A DNA stretch of 64,000 nucleotides from Girardinichthys multiradiatus (GCF_021462225.1 NC_061811.1:20920663-20984662), one strand, 5' to 3'; counted from the stretch's first letter, positions 49,108-59,888 are shown. The notes: a model not told the origin generated them from the letters alone. Translations and numbers: made by a program.

Positions 49108-50925
49108 TATGAATATGAATATATTATTTAATATTAATACTTTAATATTTTATGAAATCATATTTCGGTCTGTTAAGGGTTGTCCTGTGAATACCAGCCC
49201 AATAAGGCGGTGGTATTATTACAAAATTGAAAGGGATGAGCCAAGCTCTGACATTAATGAACAGCAAAGCTCTTCACACATATTGAATGAATTCACTCAA
49301 TTTCTTAAAATACAAGGATTTACTAAGAAAAATAAGTCAACTCAAGTCAAACATATTTCAATCAACAAACTCTTTACGATGCTAAAACAATCCATCTAAA
49401 CTACCAAGCAGAATTAAAAAATAAGGAAGACTCATGGGCTATGTACAATATAAACAAGTTGATCAAAGATGGTTGAAAACCATGACTGAAAGAGTGATGC
49501 AACATTACCATGCAATGTTTATGTTTGAGAACCAAGGATTATCTTGAAGAATCTGGAAGTGACGTGAAGTTAATCTTGGAACTAACTTAGGCAATAATTG
49601 ACTTACCTTTAGACAACCATTCACAATGCAAGATCAGATAAAATATTATTTTAATAAAATTATATTTTAAAGAATGATTTGCTGAAGTTAACCAACCTTC
49701 TGGATGACCAATTCTCGGTGTTTAATTAGCTGCCTTTATTTATTAAAATAATATCTAAAGAAATATTATTTTGAATAAGAACCAAATCTTTGAGAAATGG
49801 TCTTAATTGTGTTACTTAGTTATCAAGTTTAGTAAAATAATATTTTGGAAAATATTATTTTACTAGAAAACTAACAACCTTTTTGGGTAAATGATCTTTA
49901 GCGGGCTAGCACGTGTTCTTAGCTGTTAGCGGTTGGAACTAACAAAAGAAGCTTATAGCTTATCATCAGAATCAAACACATACCTTTAAAATACCATTAA
50001 TAAAATTGTTAAAATGCATAAGCGTGGACGGCGCATTATGGCCAACCTTCTGTGTTTAAAATCACCCTTTAAATAAAGTTTGTCTTAACTTAAAAAAAAT
50101 AAACACAGAACACACAAACTGAGCATATGTGCTGAGCAGATAATCTGCTAGCACTAAGATGGCTGAGTTTTCAACATAAGCAAAACCAAAACGAAAAATT
50201 TTCAGATTATTTCATTGTAAACTACATCTCTCTGCCCAAAACACAACCTCTTACGTAAACCGTGCTGCGGAAAAGTTGTCCAAGGCAACGAAGTTGAAGG
50301 AAGCATTCACAGTGAGCAAAGGCTTAACTGCAGCTAACCTCCATAGCTGTGGGGTGGGGTGGGGTGGAGTGGCTCGTTATGTCGGCTGGCCAAAATGCAC
50401 GTTACTGCTGTAACCACGGTGTTGTGGTCCCGTTGTCCTTCCTTCAGACCGGGAAAACCGCTCCACTCGGTGTTGTAGAGACAGGGTCTCTGCTGGAAAA
50501 TCTCTGGAACACAGTGTGCTTCTGTAGACCTCAGAGAGAAATGTCCAGCCATGCTTGTACCTTAATTACCCCGTTCATGAATGAATACTGGATACACAAA
50601 CAGCAATTAATTCCTACTTAATTCAGTGCATATGATCACGTGATCGTATGACACTCTTGGATCCAGTTTGAAGAGTTATTCTTGTTTGCCAACAAAAAGA
50701 CATTAGCGCGCTGTGTCCCTCCATCCAGTTCCGCTGGGGACCTGCGTGGAAGAGGTCAGTTTGTTGCAAAAGCAGGGTTTTTATTCGGACAGTGATGTCA
50801 CAGGAAGTCCGTTGTTATTCCCTGTTCCTGGCTGTGCTGGAAGTAGGTTAATGCGATTTATTTTGAAAGTTCCAGAGATGTTCGTACTGGCCTTTCATTT
50901 TGTTACCATGGCTGGGATCCCAACA
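49108..50925 (+). mobile_element. LTR-like interspersed repeat, copy C, complete (1818 bp)
   Basis: The copy starts TATGAATATGAA, ends CCCAACA and is flanked by an exact 4-bp duplication TAAT (49104-49107 and 50926-50929). It aligns with copy B from end to end but is more diverged, with several small indels. Frames at 49109-49399, 50349-50621 and 50713-50928 are not conserved in B. Confidence 0.78.
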
Positions 50926-50929
50926 TAAT

Positions 50930-51467
50930 GTTTCTAGTTATTCAAACTCCATATTTATCTACACTTTTAAGTCACAGTGGATGAATCTATAGCATGCAGA
51001 ACTCTGACACCTCAGGATCTCATCTGCCCTCTCCTGTACGTGAACTTGGCACAATTGAGGAAAATTTGGAAAACCTCCAGAAGTACAATGGCATTTATGA
51101 TAGTCTTTGTACTACCAGTTAGGTTTGTCTCTGCTATTGGCCACATCTGTATCACACTCTCCTGCACAGTTCTTATGCTCTAAACATCAACAGGTACATT
51201 ACATGATGATCCTACTATCTAGACTTCTAGCTGATACAATTTTGTCAAGCAGTTCTTGTAGTGGATATTTCGAATATTGGGAACACCTCCTGGAGTTTGG
51301 CCCATCTGTTATCAGACTTTTTACTATTATGGCTGTGATGAATTGAATAAATGTTAGAGAACAGTAGCCAGCTCAGTACTTTTCCCACGGCAGTTTTTTT
51401 TACCAATGGTTTAAACAATTCGACTCACCTTTATTACAATTTGGAATGTCCTATGATGCTTTATTTA
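50930..51467. other. Unassigned sequence
   Basis: Short frames of 68-79 codons only. No family recognised. Confidence 0.45.
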
Positions 51468-51640
51468 CTCTCACTCACTTAAAACTGTGCACATATATTT
51501 ATATTATATTGTAGATATGTTTGTACTGTTTAATTTGTACTGTATTGCACCGACTACGCCAAAACAAATTCCTTGTATGTCCAAAAACGTACTTGGCAAT
51601 AAAGCTTTTCTGATTCTGATTCTGATTCTGATTTGTCACT
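51468..51640 (+). mobile_element. Rex1-like LINE 3' tail
   Basis: This matches, in opposite orientation, the 3' UTR and tail of the element at 25113-26096: GTACTTGGCAATAAAGC followed by TTCTGATTCTGATTCTGATT. Only about 170 bp were inserted, which is extreme 5' truncation. Confidence 0.85.
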
Positions 51641-51964
51641 GAATGAAATTAATTCCATATTAAATTTTTAGGAAGAGTCCAACATAGTGGACCTAAGAAA
51701 CTTTATTAATAAACTGTTTGAGCTAGACCAGTTTGTGCTTGGCATGTTCTCTTATAACTCATAATTTTATTACCTAATTTTAGCACCACTATGTTGTCAG
51801 TCACAATTTTTTATTGATATTGTAACACATGTTTAGAGGTGAGCAAAATGTTTGTGTCTCTGTCTGTGAAATCTGTATGAACCTTTAAAAATCAAGTCAT
51901 GCAAAAATAATAATTGCAACATTTTACAATTACAGCTAGAAAATGTTGGCATTATAAATGGTAT

Positions 51965-52475
51965 ATACTTTGCATTGCAGTGCATTATAACTAGGACTGA
52001 TTTGGAGTTGTTGGTTGTTGGGGGCAGACGGGCTCGTCTGAGTATTTCAGAAATTGCTGATCCACTGGGACTTTCATGCACTACCATCTCTAGGGTTTGC
52101 AGAGATTGGTCTGAAAGAGAGAAAATATCCAATGAACGGCAGTTCTGTGGGAGCAAATGCCTTGTTGATGCCAGAGGTCAGAGGAGAATGGCCAGACTGG
52201 TTCGATATTTCCTTGGCACACTTTGGGCCCCTTAGTACCAATTGACCATTGTGTCAACGCCACAGCCTGGAACAGGAGATTCGCATCATGGATGTGCAGC
52301 CGACAAATCTGCAGCATCTGTGAGATGCTACCATGTCAATATGGACCAATCTCTCTGAGGGATGTTTCCAGTACCTTGTTGAATCTATGCCACAAAGGAT
52401 TACGGCAGTTCTGAAGGCAAAAGGGGGTCCATCCCCATACTAGCAAGGTGTACCTAATAAAGTGGCCGGTGAGTG
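51965..52475 (+). pseudogene. Tc1/mariner remnant, internally deleted
   Basis: The N-terminal helix-turn-helix survives (ARLSISEIADPLGLSCTTIS, then SKCLVDARGQRRMARLV). The sequence then jumps to the C-terminus (VESMPQRITAVLKAKGG and PSPY) and the right end TACCTAATAAAGTGGCCGGT, then GAGTG before TA. All three catalytic blocks are missing. It belongs with the decayed element at 10130-11150. Confidence 0.75.
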
Positions 52476-52477
52476 TA

Positions 52478-55400
52478 CATGTAGTTAAACATTTATCTTT
52501 AGTAGGGGTGTAATGGTACACATATTAGTAGCGATGTACCGAATACAGCATTGTTTTAAACCTGAACACATGCAGAATGTTTATTTGCAGAACAAACTCA
52601 ATGCAATGCAACATTCCATAGTGCAATTTTCAAAAGTGACACCAAAACAAAACAGAAAGGATTTTGGTTCATCAGCAAATTAACAACTTTGGTGTTCTGT
52701 TACACCCCTGGTTATAAGCCATTAGTTCTATATTAGTTCCTCACACTATTTTTGATGATAATGATTATCCAAATTATTTCTTAGTAAAATTACATCAGAC
52801 ATTTATCATTAGGAATTGGTTGTTTTGGTAGTTCTTTGTTAGTTTGCATGTAATTAATAACATTTTCTAGCGCTTAATATCAGTGCAACCAGTTTTTTCC
52901 TCTTGGTAACTGACAGGTTTAAATGGAAACTGCTTTTATATAGAGTAAGCAATCTGCTTAAATTTTTTAATACTTGCTTTATCCATTATCACACCACTAG
53001 AATTTAATTACAGTGTCATATGTCCACTTTTTCTGATGCGTCAAGATGCGTATGGTATGGTCCTCTTGTGTAGCATTTGTAGACAGCAGGCAGGTGGAGG
53101 TCTTAAGAATAGCCTGTCTTTTAGAAAGTAGTGTATTATTGAACAAAGATAGCACTAATTGCAAAGAGACAAGGAGAAAGCTTTTGTTTACTCACCTTGG
53201 AAAGCTCAGCCTGAAGCTAGAACATTCAGTCTTTTCCCAAATAAATATTATTAAAACCCTGTCCTGTCTGTCTCTGTCTCTGCATGCTTTTATCTTCTCT
53301 CATTAGGATGAAAAGAGGGTTTCTGGGAGGACATGTGCTCTGACATGGTCAGGGATGTGTTAACACTGTGTTTTTTCCGCACAAATCATGATTTCCTCCT
53401 TCTATAAAGTGATCAGATGTTGTCAGGATGGGCTCATTTGATAAGCATGTGAATCATCCACTGTTTGACCTCTGTGTATTTTCCTCAAACAGACATTTAA
53501 GTCTGGAGGCTTAAATCAAAGGCTTGGAGGGATGTAAAAACCAAAGTGAGCTGAAGAGGTACTATTTTGTTTCATCTTAGACTTCATCGTACACTTTTAA
53601 TATTTGATATTCTAATTCCAATAATACCAGATCCCATATTTGATGAGCAAAAAAAAAAAAAAAACTAATTTCTGTCTTTTATATGTAAGATAAATTACTG
53701 AAAATTAAAATATTCTGTTGTGCTTCTCTCTGTCTTTTTGTAGGTGACTTGAAAAACCACATCGAGACTAATATTACCAGGAAGATGCAAATTGGACTTG
53801 GAGATGTTTTTCATATGAATCAATATGTGTTTGGATACCTGATCTGATCAAACATCAAAAGTCTTCTTCTGTGAGTATGATTCTCCTAATAACAATAGCT
53901 CCTATGTTTTGCACAGTTTTATTGGCAGATGGTGGTTGTTGTATTTGGGCGGGATTGTGTTCATCCAGCTCTGCCGGGATGCTGGATAGGTCTTTTGATG
54001 GGTTCTTCCTTCTACTGTTGGTGGTTGGGAAGGGGGTTCTGCAATGTGCTGATGTTGTGGGTGGGTGAGGGTTACATTGGATCTGCCCATGGATGCCTGT
54101 TGGTCTTGGAATGTGTTTGTCCTCACTGTGCCAACCTAAACTACATGTAGCATGTCATGCCTTTAATTGAATAAAGTCAACCGTGGAACAGGGGGAACAT
54201 CAAATTTCCTAGTTTTGTAACACAGATTGGCTACTAACTTTGCAAGTCAACAAAACCCACCACATGTTTTGACAAAGCTGCTAAATCAGTTCATAAATGT
54301 GCTGCTTTTTATATTATGACACAGATCTAAACACAGATATGCTAAAATCTATCAGACCGAAGAAAATACTAACATGGACATTAAATTATTGTGTTAATTT
54401 CAGTAGACACTGATATAAGCACTAGGAGTGTACGGAGATCTTGTTAAACAAGTCCAGATTTAAATCCATTTTTAAACCCTGTGGTATCAGTTTCCACTGA
54501 GGCTTTCAATCCATTCTCACTGCTTGAGCTATTTTGCAAGGAAAAACAAAATACAGATTAGTGGTAACATGACAAACTGCGGAAAGATTCAATGTGTATC
54601 AGTTTGGTAAGGCACTTTATGTGAACTAAGGATGTGTTCTTAAAGAGCTGCAGAATTCATCAAATAATGTTGTTAATCTTCATTATAATATGTAGCTCTT
54701 TTACTCATTTTTTGGTTATTTTTCTTGGATATCATATTACTTTACTTGATTGCTTAAACATTTTACCATATGTCACATTCCTTTGCTAAATATGTCAATT
54801 TAATTTTCTGTGCACATAAAAAACACGTTATACTGATCGTGTAGTAAAACGTTTCGCTGAGATATTATTGAAGCAAATCATTTTCACTGAACATTTTTCA
54901 CCTTAAGCATAAAATCTGTTGAAACCCACATTTTTGCATGTTGTCCATTCATCACAGACTCTCACTTATCTGTCAGTTTTTTTTCCACCACTTGGAATCA
55001 TTTTCTTTGACAGGAAACATTTTTCAGACTGTTTTATATCTTTTTTTTAAGATCATCATCCATGACAGCTAAAACTGGAGGCTGTTTGATAGATTGTCTC
55101 TCCGCTACATTTCTGCATTAAAGACGTGTGCAGATGCAGTTTTTGTGGACAGACATGCATCAGTGAGAAACTCCCACTTTGTGAAGCAAACACTTTGTTA
55201 CAACATAAGAGGAACACATTACTCACATCCATACACACCACATTCCTAAAGCTTTGTATCCCCTTTCAAAACCAATAATATTTGTTAAATCCAACAGTTT
55301 TCAAGCAATATCCATGACAATAAACCATATTTGCCATCTAAGTGCAGATATCATTAATTCAAATATTGTGTTGCAAAACAGTATACAAGGTAGAGTTGTT

Positions 55401-55998
55401 TACATGCATTTATCCTTTTTTACAAAACGACATCCAATAAAACCGATATGTCAGCTTTTACCATCATGATAAAAGGTACTTAGATCTGCTCTTATAAAAT
55501 AAAACTAATGGATTTGATCGATATTACTTACCAGAATGATAATTGAGCAAATTCCAGAAAGCTCAGATGAGCAAAGTTGGCTTTGAATCTTAAGCTGCCT
55601 GCCCAATCTCTTTCCTTTTATATTTTTCTCTCTTTCTGATTGAAAATTGCTGTCACTTACTGCTATCCCTGCAGATGTCATTCTTTTCCATTATCCCAGG
55701 GGCAAAGCTCCCAAGACATTGAGTTAATCCCTGATTGTTTCACCTTTGCTTTCTCGAGGGTGGAAACAGACAAGGAGTTTTAGATAAGTGGTGGTAGGAA
55801 GACTCTCAATACACGATGAAATAAAGAGCAGCTACGATGCAATCTGCCAGACAAATGAGGTTCTTTTTCTCAAAAATGACATTAAATTTTCATTGACAGT
55901 GAACAGCTGGTGCAAAAAGAGATTTTAAGCAGAAATCTTTGTGATTTAGTTGATGAAGATGGCTGCTTGTTGTGTTGCACTGCTGTCAAACCAGTTAA
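52478..55998. other. Unassigned 3.5-kb stretch
   Basis: No gene recognised. An A-run lies at about 53650-53665. A G/T-rich segment at 53930-54120 and an AATAAAG near 54170 could be the end of an unidentified retroelement. The two overlapping plus-strand frames there (65 and 73 codons) are open in different phases and are not credible genes. Confidence 0.45.
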
Positions 55999-56158
55999 CA
56001 TTCAATTCAATTCAGTTTATTTATATAGTCGTCTCACATGTCGTCTCAAGGCACTTCACAAAAGTCAGGTACATACATTCCAATTAATCGTAACCATTGA
56101 ACAGTGCAGTCAGATTCAGTTATTTATTCAAATTGGATAAAAGGTTTTTCTGTCTAAG
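55999..56158 (-). mobile_element. L2-like LINE tail interrupted by the ERV
   Basis: ATTCAATTCAATTCAGTTTA onward is the reverse complement of 16030-16190. It runs as far as TTTTTCTGTCTAAG and stops exactly where the retroviral LTR begins. The other half of the LINE tail should lie beyond the far end of the ERV, outside the window. Confidence 0.8.
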
Positions 56159-56532
56159 TGTTAGGTTTAAACACCAAACACTTTCACAATTCTGCACAAA
56201 GAAAGACACAGAGAAGTTAGTTCATTTTAACCTGCAGGTGAGAGTGTTTCAGAGGCTGCTCAGTTACAATCCTCCACCAACACTCTGAAACAGCCCCTGC
56301 TCTCTCTGCCTTTTATTCATAAGAGAAGAGGCCCTGGTTACAGAATGTTCCAAGCACAAAAAAGGGAGAGATGCACACTCATAATGATTAGAAACAGCTG
56401 CACTGACAGAATGTTCTAGAACATCCTGTCTCTATCTTGCAGCTCTTGTACATATAAGATATAATCACTCTGAACAGCAAGCTTCACTTCTATTAAAGTT
56501 AAAACATATATAATCATTAATTAACCCTAACA
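56159..56532 (-). repeat. ERV 3' LTR, 374 bp
   Basis: Bounded by TGTTAGG and CCTAACA on the plus strand, which are perfect 7-bp inverted termini of the TG...CA type. The left edge meets LINE sequence and the right edge meets the polypurine tract. On the minus strand it contains an AATAAAAGGC motif (complement of 56308-56317) that could serve as a TATA-like box or polyadenylation signal. It also has two GAACATTCTGT-type sites further upstream. Confidence 0.85.
56406..56429. promoter_or_regulatory. Heat-shock-element-like palindrome in the LTR
   Basis: Plus strand: GAA-TG-TTC-TA-GAA, three perfect alternating nGAAn units in ACAGAATGTTCTAGAACATC, which fits the HSF consensus. The same words (AGAACA/TGTTCT) also resemble steroid-receptor half-sites. 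Function is inferred only. Confidence 0.5.
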
Positions 56533-56546
56533 TTTTCCTCCTCTTT
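56533..56546 (-). promoter_or_regulatory. Polypurine tract
   Basis: On the minus strand AAAGAGGAGGAAAA sits immediately upstream of the LTR's TGTTAGGG. This is where plus-strand DNA priming is expected in a retrovirus. Confidence 0.8.
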
Positions 56547-56681
56547 ATAAATGTTTTAAACACTTGATACATCAATCATTAACCTTTTCTTCTCAGATTT
56601 TCAGTTAAGACATCATGGTGTGTTTTATCTGTACATGTCATTAAAAAAGTAGCAGGAGGTCTTTAAGTTTACTGTATACAA

Positions 56682-58652
56682 CTAATTGTCGTTAGGGTCA
56701 GGATACAGATCAGGGAAATGCAGAGAAGTCTCTTCTTCTTCCTGGTCATCATCATCATCATCACTGGCTCCTTCTGTCTCCTCAGGTCTCAGGAGGGCAT
56801 ACATCTCTGACATTTCTGTTTTGACTGGCTGAATAGCAGAGGTTATTATGCGAGTGCACAAAGCTCTTATACACGGAATACAGCAACATCCACACAATGT
56901 GAGAATAGCTGCAAAGACTGCTATTGACATAAGGATAGACAACACTAATTGTTTATATTTACCAAACATTTCTCCAAACCCATCCCACATTGTGGTGTCA
57001 ACTCCAGAATGATCTTTCATTTTGCTGTTAAGTGACCTAAGGCCCTCCAGGGCCTTGGTGAGGCTCCCATCAGCTGCGGTGTTATTTGGAATAAATGTAC
57101 AACATTGATGCCCAAATATTGAACATACTCCACCTTTTTCAGCTAAGAGCATATCGACAGCAATTCTATTTTGGAAAGCCATTAAAGAGGTAGCTGACAA
57201 TTGTTCATGGATGGCTGAGAATCCTTCTTCAGTTTTATTTCCTAGTCGTTGCACATTGTAATGGATGTAATTTATTCTGTCAACATTTTTATTTATTGTG
57301 CACCACCAGCATATGGTGGATTCAAAACCTGCTGCTACTTGATCTGCTAATTTATATTCATCAGGAACTCCTCTTGGTATTCCTATGCTATCTATATAAG
57401 TAGGGTCGTCTTTACTCCATCCTGATCTTTTTACTCTACTTTTCCAGGTATGTGGAAATATACTGGCTACTGTTCCCAACAACTCTGCCACTGAGAGTGG
57501 AATGACAGACACGGGAAATATTAATGACACTGATGCACACAAACCAGTTGTGTTGTATGGCAACCTGTCATACAGTTTATCGTCTCCACACCACCACCAG
57601 ATGTCGCTGCGTGCTTTAGGTTTAAAGCTGACACCTACTGCTATGATGGAGTGACATTGATCTTTATTGAGTCTGCTTATGTTTGATCCCACACCTGTTC
57701 GGTTTATACAGGAAAAATTTCCTGGAGCAACCTTATTTGAAAACATCGGTTTTTGTTTTTCGGCGGTAGTCAAAGGATAAATCTTATCCCACATAGTACA
57801 GTTTGTTGAGAGTCTTGTGCTGTTCATTACTTCTACTAAGCATTTTTCTGTCAACGTTGAGGGGACCACCTGTAACAGTGGTCTGGCTCCCATACATACT
57901 ACACAATCTGTTTTTACTGCCTGGGCAGCCTGTTCTGCCATTAAGAGCCAGTTGTTATCTATTTTAGATATTCCTGTAGTTATTTTGAACCAGTCATCCG
58001 GGGTTACTGGTTCTGTCTTAAACTCCACTAATAGTTTTAGCCCCATCTGCCATTTGTTTGTTGTGTTTTCAGGTGTGGCGGCATCATGCCGTATTACCGC
58101 AAGTGGCTTAGTAATGTTTTTAACGCATATTTGAATCTGCCAGTAATATTGGCCTTGGCTAGAATCTACATATGGTGCCGCCACAAAGTCTGTACATCCC
58201 GTGTTGTTGGGGGAGATTACAGTCAAGGTTAGACCTCCTTCATCTTTTATCAGGGTCAATTGTCTTCTCCATTTAATTGCTGGACCTGTGGACCAATCAG
58301 ACCAGTCCTGTCCTGTTTCTGCTACTAAGTATTTCCAACTCCACCATTGCACATCTCCATAGGTCAAATACCACTCCCACTTCTTATACAATGCGGCATG
58401 TTTGTTTGCGCCATCACGTGCTGTTCCAAGCGTTCCCCAGGGTATTTTTACTGTAGTGGTTTTTTGTATTGGTACACATAGTTTTGTGGTTCTGATGCCT
58501 ACATCATTTGGGCAGGAATTAACATTTATTTGTCTTTTACTCAAATCTTTTCTTTCTTCGTAAAAACGTTCCCATAGTAAAATAGCTCCTACAATTACCA
58601 CTGAGATTATTCCAGCTACTAGCACTATTTTCTTGTGTGTGGGGGTGTACAT
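56682..58652 (-). CDS. env: ERV envelope glycoprotein, uninterrupted, 656 aa
   Basis: Envelope precursor with surface (SU) and transmembrane (TM) subunits, acting at the cell or virion surface. The N-terminus has a hydrophobic signal or anchor at about 9-27 after a short basic head. The SU carries about ten N-x-S/T sites and the CVVC motif (C250-C253) that in gamma-type Env links SU to TM. A furin-like RVKR lies at 406-409. In TM, residues about 480-508 include LLAEKGGVC, like the immunosuppressive-type region, followed by the CX6CC (C510, C517, C518). A membrane span lies at about 568-588, then a Cys cluster (CGCCCIPC), a YALL motif and an acidic tail (627-641). Oddities: the segment after the furin site is hydrophilic rather than a plain fusion peptide, and a second CXXC (CWWC, 448-451) follows it. 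Full length with no break, unlike pol. Confidence 0.93.
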   Translation of the reverse strand: MYTPTHKKIVLVAGIISVVIVGAILLWERFYEERKDLSKRQINVNSCPNDVGIRTTKLCVPIQKTTTVKIPWGTLGTARDGANKHAALYKKWEWYLTYGDVQWWSWKYLVAETGQDWSDWSTGPAIKWRRQLTLIKDEGGLTLTVISPNNTGCTDFVAAPYVDSSQGQYYWQIQICVKNITKPLAVIRHDAATPENTTNKWQMGLKLLVEFKTEPVTPDDWFKITTGISKIDNNWLLMAEQAAQAVKTDCVVCMGARPLLQVVPSTLTEKCLVEVMNSTRLSTNCTMWDKIYPLTTAEKQKPMFSNKVAPGNFSCINRTGVGSNISRLNKDQCHSIIAVGVSFKPKARSDIWWWCGDDKLYDRLPYNTTGLCASVSLIFPVSVIPLSVAELLGTVASIFPHTWKSRVKRSGWSKDDPTYIDSIGIPRGVPDEYKLADQVAAGFESTICWWCTINKNVDRINYIHYNVQRLGNKTEEGFSAIHEQLSATSLMAFQNRIAVDMLLAEKGGVCSIFGHQCCTFIPNNTAADGSLTKALEGLRSLNSKMKDHSGVDTTMWDGFGEMFGKYKQLVLSILMSIAVFAAILTLCGCCCIPCIRALCTRIITSAIQPVKTEMSEMYALLRPEETEGASDDDDDDQEEEETSLHFPDLYPDPNDN

Positions 58653-58795
58653 CTTACTTATAGATTGGAACCTTTCCTAAGCACCTTTAAACAGAGTTGT
58701 GGAGATCTTCACCGGTTTGAGACAATTGTAAACTATAATTACAATTCCCTTTGTAGCCGGACTTTTCTCTGTAGGTTTGTTGAAAAGTCACAATG

Positions 58796-58882
58796 CTACA
58801 GCAGATACCACAATGCTATGACCACAACACAAATTATGATGGTTAGAATATACACTGCTATTAAGAAACTTATTTTAGTCAT
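58796..58882 (-). CDS. 28-residue hydrophobic ORF between pol and env
   Basis: An ATG at 58882-58880 lies within the last codons of integrase and overlaps its TAA in ATGACTAA. The ORF runs 28 codons to TAG at 58798-58796. After MTKIS, nearly all residues are hydrophobic (LIAVYILTIIICVVVIALW), which suggests a single membrane span. It could be a small accessory membrane peptide, a leader on the env message, or chance. I know of no family for it. The 143 bases before env carry no other frame of note. Confidence 0.4.
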   Translation of the reverse strand: MTKISFLIAVYILTIIICVVVIALWYLL

Positions 58883-59888
58883 GTTCTATTATTCTTTTAC
58901 AATGTGTCAGATGGATCCATGAGTTTCTTTCTGCAATCTTAATTGCAGTTCCAGTGGTCAACAACACCTGATAGGGACCTTCCCACTTAGGTGAATGCCA
59001 ATGCTTCTTCTTTATGCTTTTTATCAGGACCCAGTCTCCAGGTTCAACTAATGGTTTTTCCTGTGTAGACACAAAAGGCTCATGGTCACTTGCGTGTTCA
59101 TCTGTTTGTTGTTTTTGCTGTAACATTTTTCTCATGTAATCTGCTAGTGTGCTTTCATCATCAGTTTCCCATTTATTTTTAAAGAATGGTAATCTATATG
59201 GCCTCCCAAACAGGGTTTCATAGGGTGTTAGTCCTCCTGTGCTTGTGATGTTTATGTAGAGCTTTACTAAGTCTAAACATTTAGTCCATGGTCTTCCTGT
59301 TTCTTCCATGCACTTTTTTAATCGATTTTTTATTGTTCCATTCATTCGTTCTACTAGACCAGCGCTTTGAGGGTGATAAGCGCAGTGATGTCTAAGATCC
59401 ATTTGTAGGGCTTCTCCTATTTTTTCTATCATTTGATTGACGAAATGAGTTCCATTATCACTATATATTTTTTCTGGAATTCCATATCTAGGTATGATAT
59501 CTTTACATAGTGCTTTTGCTACGGTCAATGCATCAGGATTTTGTGTAGGAAATAACTCTATCCATTTAGAAAAAGAGTCTATTATTACTAAACAGTACTT
59601 TTTTCCTTCACTTTTATTTAATTCTATGAAATCCATATGTATGTGTTGGAAAGGATATTTTGCTTTGGGGAACTGTCCCCTTTTTGGTCTGAAGTTCCCT
59701 TGTGCATTGTGTTTGGCACAGATCAAACATGTTCTACAAAAATTTTTTGAATAAGAGTTGAATCCATATGTTGTGTATATTTTGTTCACTAATCCTACCA
59801 TTCCTCCTCTCGAGACATGAGAAACTCCATGACTCGATATTGCTGCCCATTTGTATAGGTTTTTTGGTAGGATAGGTTTATTTTCTGG
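58875..59888 (-). CDS. pol: ERV integrase region
   Basis: Inserts viral cDNA into host chromosomes. The frame continues directly from the RT part after a UGA at 59891-59889, so the true domain starts upstream of the first Met at 59801. The zinc-binding HHCC domain begins with two His (codons at 59831 and 59819) and ends with the CRTCLIC cysteines (C22 and C25 counted from that Met). The catalytic core has D57 (HMDFIE), D115 (YSDNGTHF) and E151 (GLVERMNGT), a D-35-E spacing. The C-terminal SH3-like part holds PGDWVLIKSIKKKHW. The stop is TAA at 58877-58875. No other break is seen; only the upstream UGA separates it from RNase H. Confidence 0.9.
   Translation of the reverse strand, partial: PENKPILPKNLYKWAAISSHGVSHVSRGGMVGLVNKIYTTYGFNSYSKNFCRTCLICAKHNAQGNFRPKRGQFPKAKYPFQHIHMDFIELNKSEGKKYCLVIIDSFSKWIELFPTQNPDALTVAKALCKDIIPRYGIPEKIYSDNGTHFVNQMIEKIGEALQMDLRHHCAYHPQSAGLVERMNGTIKNRLKKCMEETGRPWTKCLDLVKLYINITSTGGLTPYETLFGRPYRLPFFKNKWETDDESTLADYMRKMLQQKQQTDEHASDHEPFVSTQEKPLVEPGDWVLIKSIKKKHWHSPKWEGPYQVLLTTGTAIKIAERNSWIHLTHCKRIIEHD

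Noticed and set aside
26151..50925. LTR-like copies B and C as the two LTRs of one giant element
   Set aside because: Each has its own 4-bp flanking duplication, and the 21 kb between them holds unrelated LINEs, hAT and Tc1 in mixed orientations.
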